Assembly (NCBI RefSeq): GCF_014192475.1
Contig: NZ_JACHXZ010000002.1
Span: forward strand, 664,524-728,523
Source: Simiduia aestuariiviva
Lineage (GTDB): Bacteria; Pseudomonadota; Gammaproteobacteria; Pseudomonadales; Cellvibrionaceae
Length of the DNA stretch: 64,000 nt
Direction: 5' to 3'
Shown piece after piece: positions 19,534-28,579 of the stretch. Under the pieces are notes generated by a model. That model ran no database searches and was not told the DNA's origin. It saw only the letters and a program-made list of their open reading frames with translations. The translations under genes were made by a program, and so were the position numbers. Numbering within the stretch: position 1 is the stretch's first letter; every line of letters starts with the position of its first letter.

Positions 19534-20915
19534 TTCGGTTATTTTGGAAAGTGTTTTTAGGGTTCTGGCTCACCACCATTTTAATCATTTTAGGCACCGC
19601 CTTAGTCATTCATAAATTTGAACCCAGCGGCTTTCCCAGACCCGCGCGCGCGCCCTTTTTCAATCAAGATCCTCACGCCATGCGGCTGCTGCATTTCGCC
19701 ACCCGCGATGCGGTAAATTCAACTGAGCGAGAGTTTGTCAGTCGTCTGCAGACCATTCCCCCCTGGGCGCTGCGCTCTGTATTCGTGGTCAATCCGCGCG
19801 GCAACGACCTGCTGGGCCGCAGGCTACCGGAGCCGGTAGAACAACTGATTCGCGATTTAAATCAACGGCGTCCTTTTCTGCGCACAGAAATTCGCGGCAA
19901 ACCCTACTTCGGGCGCTTGATTCAGCTGGAGGATGGCCAAATTATCCGCATGGTGGTCGCGTCTCAAGAAGACGAACCCAACCTCTTGCTGAAGTTATTT
20001 TTAATTAATCTCTGGCCCATACTATTAATTTCAGTCTTGGTGAGCGGTACGGTGAGCTACCTATTGGGGCGCTACTTAGCGCGCCCCGCTGAAGTACTGC
20101 GCGCTGCCACTCAACGATTAGCGGGCGGCGATTTCACAACCCGCGTTGCGCCCGAACTGAAAGGGCGACGCGATGAGATGAGCGGTTTGGCGCTGGCATT
20201 TGATCAAATGGCCGAACAACTCCAACAAGCCATGGCCACCCAACAACGGCTAATTAAAGATGTATCCCACGAACTGCGTTCGCCGCTCATGCGCCTACAA
20301 TCGGCGCTCGGCCTTGCACAACAACAATCCCACGAACAAAGTGCCGAGCACATCGCCAAGGCTCAGCAGGCGGCCGAATACCTCAATAACATCATCAGCG
20401 ATATTCTATCGCTGCCGATCAATGCCCAAGAACAGTGGCCCTTAGAAGACACCATCGATTTGTGCGGGCTGCTGACCGCCCTCATTGAAGAGCTGGCACC
20501 GCTAGCCAACGACAAACACATTCAACTCTCTGTGACCTCGTTGCCCGACGAGGCGCTGGTACAAACTCGCAGCAATACACTCCTTGGGGTTTTTGAAAAC
20601 ATACTCACTAACGCCTTTCGCCACACGCCCGCTGATGGGAAAATAGTGGTGTCTCTGCAGGCTCAAGCCGATCAGTGGTGTATTCAAATTAACGATTCCG
20701 GCCCCGGTGTACCTCAAGAAGCACTGGAGAAACTATTCACCCCCTTCTATCGCACCGATGAAGCCCGCGACCGCACCCAAGGAGGCGTTGGCCTAGGGCT
20801 AAGCATTGCCAAGCGCACGGTAAACTTACATGGGGGGGACATCTGGGCGAAGGCCTCGGATCTGGGCGGGCTGTGTGTATTTGTGCGACTGCCAGCAAAG
20901 CCGAGTGACGCCTAA
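19530..20915 (+). CDS. cpxA: sensor histidine kinase CpxA
   Basis: CpxA is the inner-membrane sensor that phosphorylates CpxR under envelope stress. The 461-residue protein has an N-terminal membrane helix, a periplasmic domain of about 130 residues, and a second helix (LWPILLISVLVSGTVSYLLG). A HAMP linker, the phospho-acceptor KDVSHELRSPL and an HATPase domain (ENILTNAFRHTP, DSGPGVP, GVGLGLSIAKR) follow. A GTG start at 19530 overlaps the cpxR stop (GTGA), indicating coupled translation. Confidence 0.92.
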   Translation: MIRLFWKVFLGFWLTTILIILGTALVIHKFEPSGFPRPARAPFFNQDPHAMRLLHFATRDAVNSTEREFVSRLQTIPPWALRSVFVVNPRGNDLLGRRLPEPVEQLIRDLNQRRPFLRTEIRGKPYFGRLIQLEDGQIIRMVVASQEDEPNLLLKLFLINLWPILLISVLVSGTVSYLLGRYLARPAEVLRAATQRLAGGDFTTRVAPELKGRRDEMSGLALAFDQMAEQLQQAMATQQRLIKDVSHELRSPLMRLQSALGLAQQQSHEQSAEHIAKAQQAAEYLNNIISDILSLPINAQEQWPLEDTIDLCGLLTALIEELAPLANDKHIQLSVTSLPDEALVQTRSNTLLGVFENILTNAFRHTPADGKIVVSLQAQADQWCIQINDSGPGVPQEALEKLFTPFYRTDEARDRTQGGVGLGLSIAKRTVNLHGGDIWAKASDLGGLCVFVRLPAKPSDA

Positions 20916-21017
20916 CCTTTGCAGATAACAGCTAAGTTCGCCCATACTCGCAGCCCATTTACTGGGTCAATTCCCTTTTACTTAGCCAATGCCCTGCGTG
21001 GACTAATGCATTAACGT

Positions 21018-21833
21018 TCAATCCACCTCACAGGGCGGATTAAATAAAATCACATCAGATGCCACTTGACGCAGCAGTGTCTGGGTATCTTCGTCCACAT
21101 CAAACTCCGACACGTAGGGCAAAGCGACTGCAAGTTCGCCTGTAATGATTTGGTAAAACACCAATGCTGTGAGCAGGGCTCCAGTGGGGGACGCATGATT
21201 ACCATCGGCATTATGCAGCGGCAAATTGCCATTTCTGGCCAACGCCTCATCCCACGCCAAACCGATCGGCGCTACACATGACAACTCTTTTGCGGCAATC
21301 GACTTATGCAGGTCGTATAGCATGCGTCCTTCTTCCGCATTTCCACGTTGCGGATGTTCAGGAAACAGTATTGGGGTGGCACCCTGATCTTTACTTCGCT
21401 TTACCCATAGCTCTGCCGCACTTGTGGGGTAAATGGCACCGGCGCTCATGGAATACTTTTGCCCCTGCAAAATGACGTGCGTCCATTGACTTCCCGTGAG
21501 CGTTGCATAGGTTTCGCCATCGTCTATGCGTTCATCTAAGAATTTTGCGCCTGGCGCCAATTTTGTAACCGCAGTTTTACCGGTTTGATTAACGCTAACC
21601 AGCGTTTGAATAATGCCGCCAATCGGCCCAACGTGACTGTTACCCAATAGCAATATCCGGTAGCTATCATTAGTTGTATTGTCCGGCACCGGTGCGCCTG
21701 CACCACCCTCAGTGATCACATCGGGATTGGTCGCAATAACCCCTGAGCTAGAACCACCACCGGAGCCACAGCCTATTAACGTAAACACCAGTGCGATTGC
21801 CCAAGTGATAGCTAGTTGAGTATTAACAGTCAT
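21018..21833 (-). CDS. SGNH/GDSL-hydrolase-like lipoprotein
   Basis: This is a 271-residue probable lipoprotein with a lipobox ending LIGC, followed by a Gly/Ser-rich linker. The body starts RILLLGNSHVGP, where the Ser could be the block I nucleophile. It ends with a DGNHASPTG block that would supply the catalytic Asp and His of an SGNH esterase. It also has THVILQGQ and TPILFPEHP strands. Fold assignment is by motif only and the substrate is unknown. The 100 bp before it, after cpxA, show no clear terminator. Confidence 0.6.
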   Translation of the reverse strand: MTVNTQLAITWAIALVFTLIGCGSGGGSSSGVIATNPDVITEGGAGAPVPDNTTNDSYRILLLGNSHVGPIGGIIQTLVSVNQTGKTAVTKLAPGAKFLDERIDDGETYATLTGSQWTHVILQGQKYSMSAGAIYPTSAAELWVKRSKDQGATPILFPEHPQRGNAEEGRMLYDLHKSIAAKELSCVAPIGLAWDEALARNGNLPLHNADGNHASPTGALLTALVFYQIITGELAVALPYVSEFDVDEDTQTLLRQVASDVILFNPPCEVD

Positions 21834-22277
21834 TACTACGGCCGTCCCTGCGTAATATTTCGGCCACCTAACTTTACTGGTAATGGCGCGTTTGAATACC
21901 TTAAACGTAGCAACTTAACTAATCCACAATAAAATATCTATCGCCTGCTTTTTCAGCCCTTTAAACTCACTAAAAACGTGCATCTAAAACGAAAAATCTA
22001 GAAATTATCGGGGCAGGATACGCAGGAGGTGTAATCACGGCACATACGGATTCAATATGTAACGGGATAAACTCTGACAAAAGCGGGTTGAACAAAAGTT
22101 GCGGCCTGGAATTTAGGTAAACCGCCATACATACAGCGCGACATAAACTTAAAGATAGGAGAATGGAAATACATTGCCAAATGGGATTTAGATATGTAAA
22201 GCACTTTTCGCAAGCAGATCAAGACACCCCGCTGAGGCCGTTAATATCAGCTAACAACGGGGATCAGCACCTAAAAT
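21834..22277. other. 444-bp stretch without a supported gene
   Basis: I see no convincing gene. A short open frame at 22163-22408 (+) has a GGAGA before its ATG, but it runs into the opposite-strand gene and has no recognisable features. The stretch probably holds the promoter of the lipoprotein gene and the 3' end of the Lys/Glu-rich gene. Confidence 0.5.
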
Positions 22278-22718
22278 CTATTCACCCCAGAACTTCCACC
22301 ACTTCTTGCTGTTTTCTTTTCGGGCTTCCTGCCCTTTCTCAGAACCCTTATCCAGTTCATTTTGTGTCTGCTCTGATTTTTTGGCCTTTTGCTTTTCTAG
22401 TCCTTTGATCTTTTCAGATTTTTTCGACGCAAACTCTTCCTCTACTTCTGACTTCTCTTTCTTATATTTCTTTTCCTTTTTCTCCTTCTTTTCTTTCTTC
22501 AGTTTTTTCTCTTTCTTAAGCTTTTCCTCTCCCTTATCCATTCTCTCCTTGACCCGACCAGCCTCTTCATCCATATCATCTTTTGCATCCATAGCCGACT
22601 CCTGCGCCAACGCCTGCGCTTCGGCCCTCTTCTCCTTGCCGACGCCATCCGGGCTTTCAGCAAAGGCTGGAAGTACAAATAGACCTAAGAACAGTGCCAC
22701 TAGAATATTATTTTTCAT
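22278..22718 (-). CDS. secreted Lys/Glu-rich coiled-coil-like protein
   Basis: This 146-residue protein has a clear signal peptide (MKNNILVALFLGLFVLPAFA). A highly charged helix of Lys and Glu follows, with KKEKK repeats around residues 65-90, and the protein ends with an aromatic cap, KKWWKFWGE. Composition suggests a long single helix or coiled coil in the periplasm. I do not recognise a family. An open frame on the opposite strand is a mirror of this low-complexity DNA and is not a gene. Confidence 0.68.
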   Translation of the reverse strand: MKNNILVALFLGLFVLPAFAESPDGVGKEKRAEAQALAQESAMDAKDDMDEEAGRVKERMDKGEEKLKKEKKLKKEKKEKKEKKYKKEKSEVEEEFASKKSEKIKGLEKQKAKKSEQTQNELDKGSEKGQEARKENSKKWWKFWGE

Positions 22719-22837
22719 CGGTTATCCCCTAGTTTATTCAAAAAATTAACGTAACCATTGTGCTTCAATGAAAGCTCGACACCCATGAATATTAGCCCAA
22801 TACGGTGATTTATCGCAAAAGTCTTATAACTTCAACC

Positions 22838-22970
22838 AAGCAAGCCCCAAGCAAGCCCCAAGCAAGGACAGCCACGCTAAAACCCCAAGCAAGGACAGAA
22901 CCCCAAGCAAGGACAGCCACGCTAAAACCCCAAGCAAGGACAGAACCCCAAGCAAGGACAGCCACGCTAA
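22838..22970. repeat. 45-bp direct repeats beside a REP-associated transposase
   Basis: Two perfect 45-bp units (22860-22904 and 22905-22949) and a 21-bp partial third (22950-22970) follow shorter CAAGCAAGCCC units. Each unit contains AAGCAAGGACAG twice, once followed by CCACGCTAA and once by AACCCC. The array ends about 100 bp before the transposase start. It has no internal palindrome, unlike classic REP sequences. Confidence 0.9.
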
Positions 22971-23071
22971 TAAGAAACTACTATCCAAAAACGAAAATTC
23001 ACACTTTTGATCCCTAGGCGACACCGCATGCTATAACTTATAAAGTCCTTTCACAGCCTGAGGACTCAAGG

Positions 23072-24058
23072 ATGACACGGCCACGCAAGCTGCTTATCGC
23101 CACAGAAACGACCCCCTACTACCACTGTGTGTCGCGCTGTGTACGCCGTGCATTTTTATGTGGCAAGCACCAAGGCCGCTCGTTTGAGCACAGACGAGGA
23201 TGGATAGAAGAACGTATTTTATTATTGGCCCGTATTTTTGCCATCGACGTTTGCGCTTACGCAGTCATGTCAAACCACTACCACGTCGTGTGTTATATCA
23301 ACACTGAGAAGTCCAATAACTGGTCCTCGGAAGAGGTGATTGAACGCTGGCACAGTTTATTCAAAGGTAATCTGCTAAGTCGACGCTATCTATTAGGTGA
23401 AAAGATAACGCTAGCAGAACGAGATGCGCTCAACATCTGCATCAAAAACTGGCGTGATCGACTAACCAGCATTAGTTGGTTTATGCGCTTGATCAATGAA
23501 ACCATCGCACGTGAAGCAAACGCAGAAGATAACTGTACAGGCCGTTTCTGGGAAGGTCGCTTTAAATCTCAAGCCTTGCTCGACGAAAAAGCACTAGCCG
23601 CCTGTATGGCATACGTTGATCTCAACCCCATTCGTGCGCGTATGGCAAAAACGCCAGAGGCATCCGATTACACATCGGCCAAATTGCGGATCGCTAAAGC
23701 CGCACAGGCTCACAGTCCAAATCACCCTAATGGGCAACCCAGCAATCTACGCGCATTTGCTGGAAACCCTAGAAAAGACATGCCCGACGGCCTACCCTTC
23801 CGTCTAACCGATTACCTAGAGCTGCTGGATTGGACAGGAAAAATTATTCGCACAGACAAACGTGGCCACATACCAACAATGTTGGCACCACTGCTGGTAC
23901 GACTGCAAATAGATCCGAAGCACTGGCTCTATTGCAGCACACAATTCGAGAGTCGATTTAAAGGTCTTGTCGGCGCCACTCAAAAACTAAAGCAGGTGTG
24001 CGAAACCTTAGGCTACCGCCGAAGCCCAGGATTGGCGCAAGCCAAACTGCTTACCTGA
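23072..24058 (+). CDS. REP-associated tyrosine transposase (RAYT, Y1/HUH family)
   Basis: This 328-residue protein belongs to the IS200-like Y1 transposase superfamily in its single-copy, chromosomally fixed form (RAYT). It has the HUH-type motif MSNHYHVV and the downstream helix ACMAYVDLNPIRARMA, which carries the catalytic tyrosine, with GRFWEGRFKSQAL between them. It begins MTRPRKLLIATETTPYYHCVSRC, a typical RAYT opening. It lies next to a direct-repeat array that could be its substrate. Length exceeds the minimal transposase by a C-terminal domain of about 120 residues. Confidence 0.88.
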   Translation: MTRPRKLLIATETTPYYHCVSRCVRRAFLCGKHQGRSFEHRRGWIEERILLLARIFAIDVCAYAVMSNHYHVVCYINTEKSNNWSSEEVIERWHSLFKGNLLSRRYLLGEKITLAERDALNICIKNWRDRLTSISWFMRLINETIAREANAEDNCTGRFWEGRFKSQALLDEKALAACMAYVDLNPIRARMAKTPEASDYTSAKLRIAKAAQAHSPNHPNGQPSNLRAFAGNPRKDMPDGLPFRLTDYLELLDWTGKIIRTDKRGHIPTMLAPLLVRLQIDPKHWLYCSTQFESRFKGLVGATQKLKQVCETLGYRRSPGLAQAKLLT

Positions 24059-24312
24059 CTTTAGATACTCATTGAAAATTTAATACCGCTACTGCAATTG
24101 CAGTGCATCGCCGTGAAACAAATCACACACATTTTGAATTCCATCGAAAAAAAGCCCTGCCAACCTTTAAAACAAACCAAGCTAGGGGTTTTTTCCTTAG
24201 ATTCGAGAACTGACTTAGCATTGTCGTCAGATGCGAATGGTATTTTTTCCTCTTATTAGAGTGGATGTCCTTTTATTTTCTTGTCCCGCTTACGCAACTT
24301 GTTAGATTACGC
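24059..24312. other. 254-bp stretch between the RAYT gene and the cassette array
   Basis: No gene is seen. An imperfect A-tract/T-tract inverted repeat around 24149-24195 could be a weak terminator for the transposase. The right end, 24280-24307, holds one half of an attC-like site. Confidence 0.5.
24280..24307 (-). repeat. truncated attC-like site (R''-L'' half)
   Basis: Read on the minus strand, a few bases after the stop of the RDD gene, ATCTAAC fits the integron simple-site consensus RYYYAAC. It is followed by spacer AAG and an L''-like arm TTGCGTAAGCGGGAC. I find no matching L'-R' arm in the next 220 bp, so the site looks cut, and the array ends here. Confidence 0.55.
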
Positions 24313-25260
24313 CTACTCCGCACTTTGAAGCTCGCGTGGATTGAAATTATGTGCATGGTTAGACCAACTGGAAGCAATGCCTATGTCGTAACCATATGTC
24401 AGCGTAATTTGAACTGTATCTTTTTGAAGCGCCTGAGGATAATTGGCAATAACGATAGACGCTAGCCTACGAGCAAGCTCAACATCACTAACGTTATCTG
24501 CTCTTAGAAACACCTGGCTGCTTACATATGTCGTTGTTTTAGTTTCTTCATTAGTCGAACTGAATGTTGAAGAACCTGACGATATTGTTGCGTAAGCGAC
24601 GCTTGGGTTATTTGATAGTGCCGATTGAACTTCCAGCATACCCTTGAATGGTTCGCTTTGAGCTAACTGTTTAGTGAAAGCGGGAACGACGGCAGCTGCG
24701 AGAAATAGTATCGCTACTATTATGAGATGAACACTCCAGACCTTTCCGAGCTCTTGTTGTTCTACGTTCGCATTTACTACATAGGTGCCAACGACAAGAT
24801 CATGTAATGACTGGCGGGTAATTCTGTTGAATATGTATAAGTATAATATTGAAAAAAGACCGCCAAAGATAATTAAAGAAAGCGGATACATAAGAAAAGA
24901 AAGCATCGCCTCATTAGAAAACTGAGCCCCGTTTAAAGAGAAAGGAATCCCTAGAATGAAATAACGGATTATCGATTTCCCAAGGCTTATGGGCACATTC
25001 TTGGAGTCAACCACTCTAAGCTTTAAGACCTTTTTACCTATTGTTTGGCCGCCTGTGATAGAGCTATTCATGACGCCAAAGTAAATGAGTGCTATCGAGA
25101 AGCCAACTAGACGCCCCCATGCCCCAATTTGAACAAAAAAGCTTTCAAGAAATAGTCCTAGTACTAAACCTGTAGCACCAAGTATCAAAGTATCTATGAA
25201 TAGCGCGCCGATTCTTCTCCAAAATCCAGAAATCCATTTAAGTTCTACTTCTTCAGTCAT
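24313..25260 (-). CDS. RDD-domain membrane protein (gene cassette)
   Basis: This 315-residue membrane protein has an N-terminal RDD domain: the first Arg/Asp pattern is in FWRRIGALFIDTLIL and the last in RQSLHDLVVGTYVV. It has four to five membrane spans, then one more span (VHLIIVAILFLAAAVVPAF) and a soluble tail. RDD proteins are linked to transport of ions or small solutes, but no function can be fixed. It begins 28 bp after a GTTAGAT attC core, with AAGGAA before the ATG, and is followed by a truncated attC. It is low in GC compared with the core genes. Confidence 0.75.
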   Translation of the reverse strand: MTEEVELKWISGFWRRIGALFIDTLILGATGLVLGLFLESFFVQIGAWGRLVGFSIALIYFGVMNSSITGGQTIGKKVLKLRVVDSKNVPISLGKSIIRYFILGIPFSLNGAQFSNEAMLSFLMYPLSLIIFGGLFSILYLYIFNRITRQSLHDLVVGTYVVNANVEQQELGKVWSVHLIIVAILFLAAAVVPAFTKQLAQSEPFKGMLEVQSALSNNPSVAYATISSGSSTFSSTNEETKTTTYVSSQVFLRADNVSDVELARRLASIVIANYPQALQKDTVQITLTYGYDIGIASSWSNHAHNFNPRELQSAE

Positions 25261-25288
25261 TGTTATTCCTTGTTGGATGTTTAAAGTG

Positions 25289-25378
25289 ATCTAACGCCGT
25301 TATTACGGGCCGAAGTTGCAAAGCAACTGAGGTCCGGCCTGCCGTAGGCTGGGCTTTACGTAGATAACTTTGCTATGG
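25289..25378 (-). repeat. attC-like site of the 25388 cassette (degenerate R'')
   Basis: On the minus strand R' is GTTAGAT, which fits GTTRRRY. Its L' arm pairs with GTTATCTACG near the other end, with one extrahelical C. R'' reads CCATAGC, one base away from an AAC core. A perfect GTTGC-TTT-GCAAC hairpin and GGCCG/CGGCC arms lie in the variable centre. About 90 bp. The R'' mismatch makes this the weakest of the complete sites. Confidence 0.55.
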
Positions 25379-25387
25379 GTTTGAGGT

Positions 25388-26149
25388 TTAATTGTGCACC
25401 ACCTCAACAACATGATCAGAAAGCAACAACTCGTCTCCTCGGAAAACTTCAAGAATTCCCGGGGGAGACGTAGAAGTACCTAATGCCCACACAAAGCACT
25501 TATATTTGTATTTACCGTTAGTAAAGGTGTACGAACGATTTCCACCACTACCGTCAAACTCAAGCTCGCCATGTTCCAGCACTAAATCAGGTTTATTGCT
25601 ATGAGGAACACCAATGGGCCACACGGCATAACGATAATTGTAACGGCCTAAATCATCTACCCTTATATGAAACTTAGATGTTTTCCACTCTAAAACAGGC
25701 TTAGAAAATTGCTTTACCGACTTGTGTAAAGTTTGTTTTTTAGACAGGATTAGGTTGTCTTTGATTTGCTCTTCAATTTGAGATTGATAGGTGACGCTCC
25801 AAATAGTCCCGTCGAGATCCATCCACAATAGTCCACTTTTGAACATGACACCTCTCCAGCCCATCAAGCTCCATTCATCCGGGGTCGAAGAAGTAATCAT
25901 TGATACGAATTCTTGATCAAAGACATCATCGAACCTTTCTACCATTTCTTTAGCGTTTTTAACGCTAGATATCGGTGCTTGGCGCTCTAGAGGGTATTTA
26001 ATCAGCTTTGAAAGGCCTTCCTTATTTCCATCAGAAAATAAGTCAATAATCGTTTGAACCTTATCTCTATATCTCTCATCAACCGCAAATGCCGAAGATG
26101 TCGAGATAAACAAAAGGATAAAGATTATTGAGGCTTTCAATATATTCAC
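25388..26149 (-). CDS. exported protein of unknown function (gene cassette)
   Basis: This 253-residue protein has a signal peptide (MNILKASIIFILLFISTSSAFA). The N-terminal half is helical and includes KVQTIIDLFSDGNKEGLSKLI and WSLMGWRGVMFKSGLLWMDLDGTIW, a pattern seen in cassette- and T6SS-adjacent proteins of unknown role. The C-terminal half is beta-rich. A GTG at 26149 follows TTAAGAG and sits about 10 bp from the upstream attC core, typical of a cassette gene. I do not recognise a family. Confidence 0.68.
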   Translation of the reverse strand: MNILKASIIFILLFISTSSAFAVDERYRDKVQTIIDLFSDGNKEGLSKLIKYPLERQAPISSVKNAKEMVERFDDVFDQEFVSMITSSTPDEWSLMGWRGVMFKSGLLWMDLDGTIWSVTYQSQIEEQIKDNLILSKKQTLHKSVKQFSKPVLEWKTSKFHIRVDDLGRYNYRYAVWPIGVPHSNKPDLVLEHGELEFDGSGGNRSYTFTNGKYKYKCFVWALGTSTSPPGILEVFRGDELLLSDHVVEVVHN

Positions 26150-26159
26150 TCTTAATTAC

Positions 26160-26226
26160 CCATAACGCCCAAAGCAGCGGCGCGCGTTAGCGCGTCCAGC
26201 CCACAGGGCGATGCTGCCTTTGCTTG
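26160..26226 (-). repeat. attC site, L'-R' part (split by an IS110 element)
   Basis: On the minus strand this piece begins CAAGCAAAGGCAGC and ends GCTGCTTTGGGCGTTATGG. The two ends pair over CAAA-GCAGC with one extrahelical G in the L'' arm, the usual mark of an attC. Its R'' box is missing here and found at 27420-27426, beyond the inserted element. Joined, the site would be about 73 bp. Confidence 0.8.
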
Positions 26227-26285
26227 TATGGTTGGAAATGTGCCATTTTGGTGTTGAACATCCTTTTCGCTAACGGGTAAATTGA

Positions 26286-27392
<1,107 letters not shown>

Positions 27393-27416
27393 GAGGTTGA
27401 CTTTCGACCATAGTCA

Positions 27417-27426
27417 CTTGTTAAGT
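27417..27426 (-). repeat. attC R'' fragment, other side of the IS110 insertion
   Basis: On the minus strand, ACTTAAC (27420-27426) matches the RYYYAAC simple-site consensus and is followed by AAG, then the IS edge. It lies 7 bp after the stop of the 27434 gene, where the attC of that cassette should begin. Confidence 0.75.
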
Positions 27427-27433
27427 GATTTTT

Positions 27434-27895
27434 CTACGGCCAATACCTTACACCGATTAATTCTTTTATACCATTTTCGTTTTCATCTTCATCGAAATCA
27501 ACTATGACTCCGGAATTTACTTTAAGTACGTTTCTTCCGTAGTAATCAACGATTTCAAACTTTATTCCATTATCCGACAGCAACCTACTAATGCTTTCTA
27601 TATTCTGTTCCTGCACCTCGTTTAAAAACCATGGGTCGATAGAAAACTTTTCGTTTTCAAAAAAGTAAGTACCGGTATCCTTTGGATTATAGTTATCATT
27701 TTGGATTGACTTTAAAATTCCATCAGGATCAAAAAACAATTCATACCATGCGTATAGCAATATACTTCCTGGGCCATCAAGGTCTGTATCATCGTCAGGT
27801 GGGCCAAGCACCTCTAATACTTTGGCTTTGCTCATGCCTATTTCAACAGGCCCAAATTTTCCTGTTTTTATAAAATCGAGTATTCGGATTAGCAT
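27434..27895 (-). CDS. cassette-encoded protein of unknown function
   Basis: This acidic protein of about 153 residues has no signal peptide. An N-terminal KFGPVEIGMSKAKVLEVLGPPDD block is shared, in my recollection, with small cytoplasmic proteins near toxin/immunity loci. The body is beta-rich and ends VIVDFDEDENENGIKELIGVRYWP (positions about 130-153). An immunity-type role is a guess. The ATG at 27895 is chosen; a GTG at 27901 overlaps the attC core. AT-rich relative to the core genes. Confidence 0.65.
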   Translation of the reverse strand: MLIRILDFIKTGKFGPVEIGMSKAKVLEVLGPPDDDTDLDGPGSILLYAWYELFFDPDGILKSIQNDNYNPKDTGTYFFENEKFSIDPWFLNEVQEQNIESISRLLSDNGIKFEIVDYYGRNVLKVNSGVIVDFDEDENENGIKELIGVRYWP

Positions 27896-27899
27896 TTTC

Positions 27900-27959
27900 A
27901 CTTAACGCCCGCGTAAAGCGCGCGAGGTACGAGCGTCGCCTTTGACGCGATTGTTATAC
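27900..27959 (-). repeat. attC site of the 27961 cassette
   Basis: This is a 60-bp site on the minus strand starting with GTATAAC (R'') and ending with GTTAAGT (R', fits GTTRRRY). The arms CGCGT-C-AAAG and CGCG-TAAAGCGCG pair with an extrahelical base, and spacers AAT and GCC separate the boxes. Size and layout match classic short attC sites. It starts 1 bp after the stop of the upstream lipoprotein gene and ends at the start of the next. Confidence 0.8.
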
Positions 27960-27960
27960 A

Positions 27961-28344
27961 TTAGTTGGCACTCTCGGCCGCTTCAATAAGTTCTGCTGGA
28001 AGATTGGGGTCGCTTCCGTATTTCCATTTAGGCAGTGCGCTCATGAAAAGCGGTACCCAACCGGCCATTACCGTAACTTTGGCGTCACCCGCGATTTCTT
28101 CTCCTACCTTCACTTCATAATCGTCAACGCAGTGCGTAGGAACCACCCCTAAAGTCAGTACAAACATCATAGGCTCAAAGCATTGGAAACCTTGGGGATA
28201 ATCATTTTTCTTTTGGGTCCGGATATTATCCGAGCTCTGACCTTCAAGCTTGGAGAAAGCAAAATCCTCAGATGTTTCAACCTTGTACGTTGCACATGAA
28301 GCAAGCGAAAAGCAAACTGATAGTAGAAATGGTAGGTGCTTCAT
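27961..28344 (-). CDS. small lipoprotein (first gene cassette)
   Basis: This 127-residue protein has a lipoprotein signal sequence, MKHLPFLLSVCFSLASC, with the lipobox LASC. The mature part has a QCFEPMMFVLTLGVVPTHC block with two cysteines. The pattern 'FEPMMFVLTLGVVPTHC' resembles small outer-membrane lipoproteins of unknown role. It begins 10 bp after a GTTATAC core at 28355-28361 and is followed directly by a well-formed attC. Confidence 0.7.
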   Translation of the reverse strand: MKHLPFLLSVCFSLASCATYKVETSEDFAFSKLEGQSSDNIRTQKKNDYPQGFQCFEPMMFVLTLGVVPTHCVDDYEVKVGEEIAGDAKVTVMAGWVPLFMSALPKWKYGSDPNLPAELIEAAESAN

Positions 28345-28354
28345 TATCGACCCT

Positions 28355-28361
28355 GTATAAC
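28355..28361 (-). repeat. upstream recombination core of the cassette array (attI remnant or attC R')
   Basis: GTTATAC on the minus strand lies just before the first cassette gene and equals the reverse complement of that cassette's own R'' box. No L' arm can be paired with upstream sequence, so it could be an attI core whose integrase gene has been lost, or a cut attC. Confidence 0.4.
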
Positions 28362-28379
28362 AGTCTTATTAAACAGCGA

Positions 28380-28579
28380 GTCTACATCTGTCTCGCCGGC
28401 CATTTCTAGACATGCCAGTGTATACATCTAGACACGCCCCCCTTTCCTGCCCGAATAATGCCACATCTAGACTAGGCCGTGTCTATATCTAGCCGCATGC
28501 AAGTCTATATTTAGGCATTCATGCTTTCGTTGAGTCTACATCTAGACATGCCTAAATATAGGCATGTCTAGATGTAGAC
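28380..28579. repeat. cluster of degenerate GTCTAnATCTAGAC repeats ending in a 46-bp palindrome
   Basis: Copies of a TCTAnATCTAGAC-like motif lie at 28380, 28404, 28420, 28462, 28481 and 28503. The final element, 28534-28579, is a perfect inverted repeat with 21-bp arms and an AATA loop. Its arms contain the motif followed by ATGCCTA. There is no T-tract, so it is not a terminator. It may be a binding array or the remains of a mobile element. Confidence 0.85.

Noticed and set aside
22163-22408. 81-codon frame with a GGAGA ribosome site
   Set aside because: It overlaps the end of the opposite-strand gene, has no recognisable features, and its C-terminal part is antisense to it.
22306-22749. 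147-codon Ser/Phe-rich frame on the plus strand
   Set aside because: It is the antisense of the Lys/Glu-rich gene, which has a signal peptide and natural start on the minus strand.
22838-22970. CRISPR array
   Set aside because: Units are contiguous with no spacers, and no cas genes are nearby.
22805-23017. 70-codon frame with QARTATLKP repeats
   Set aside because: It is only the translation of the 45-bp direct repeats, with no ribosome site and no start context.
28380-28579. CRISPR-like or terminator interpretation of the palindromic cluster
   Set aside because: Spacing is irregular, copies are degenerate and in both orientations, and no T-run follows the large palindrome.
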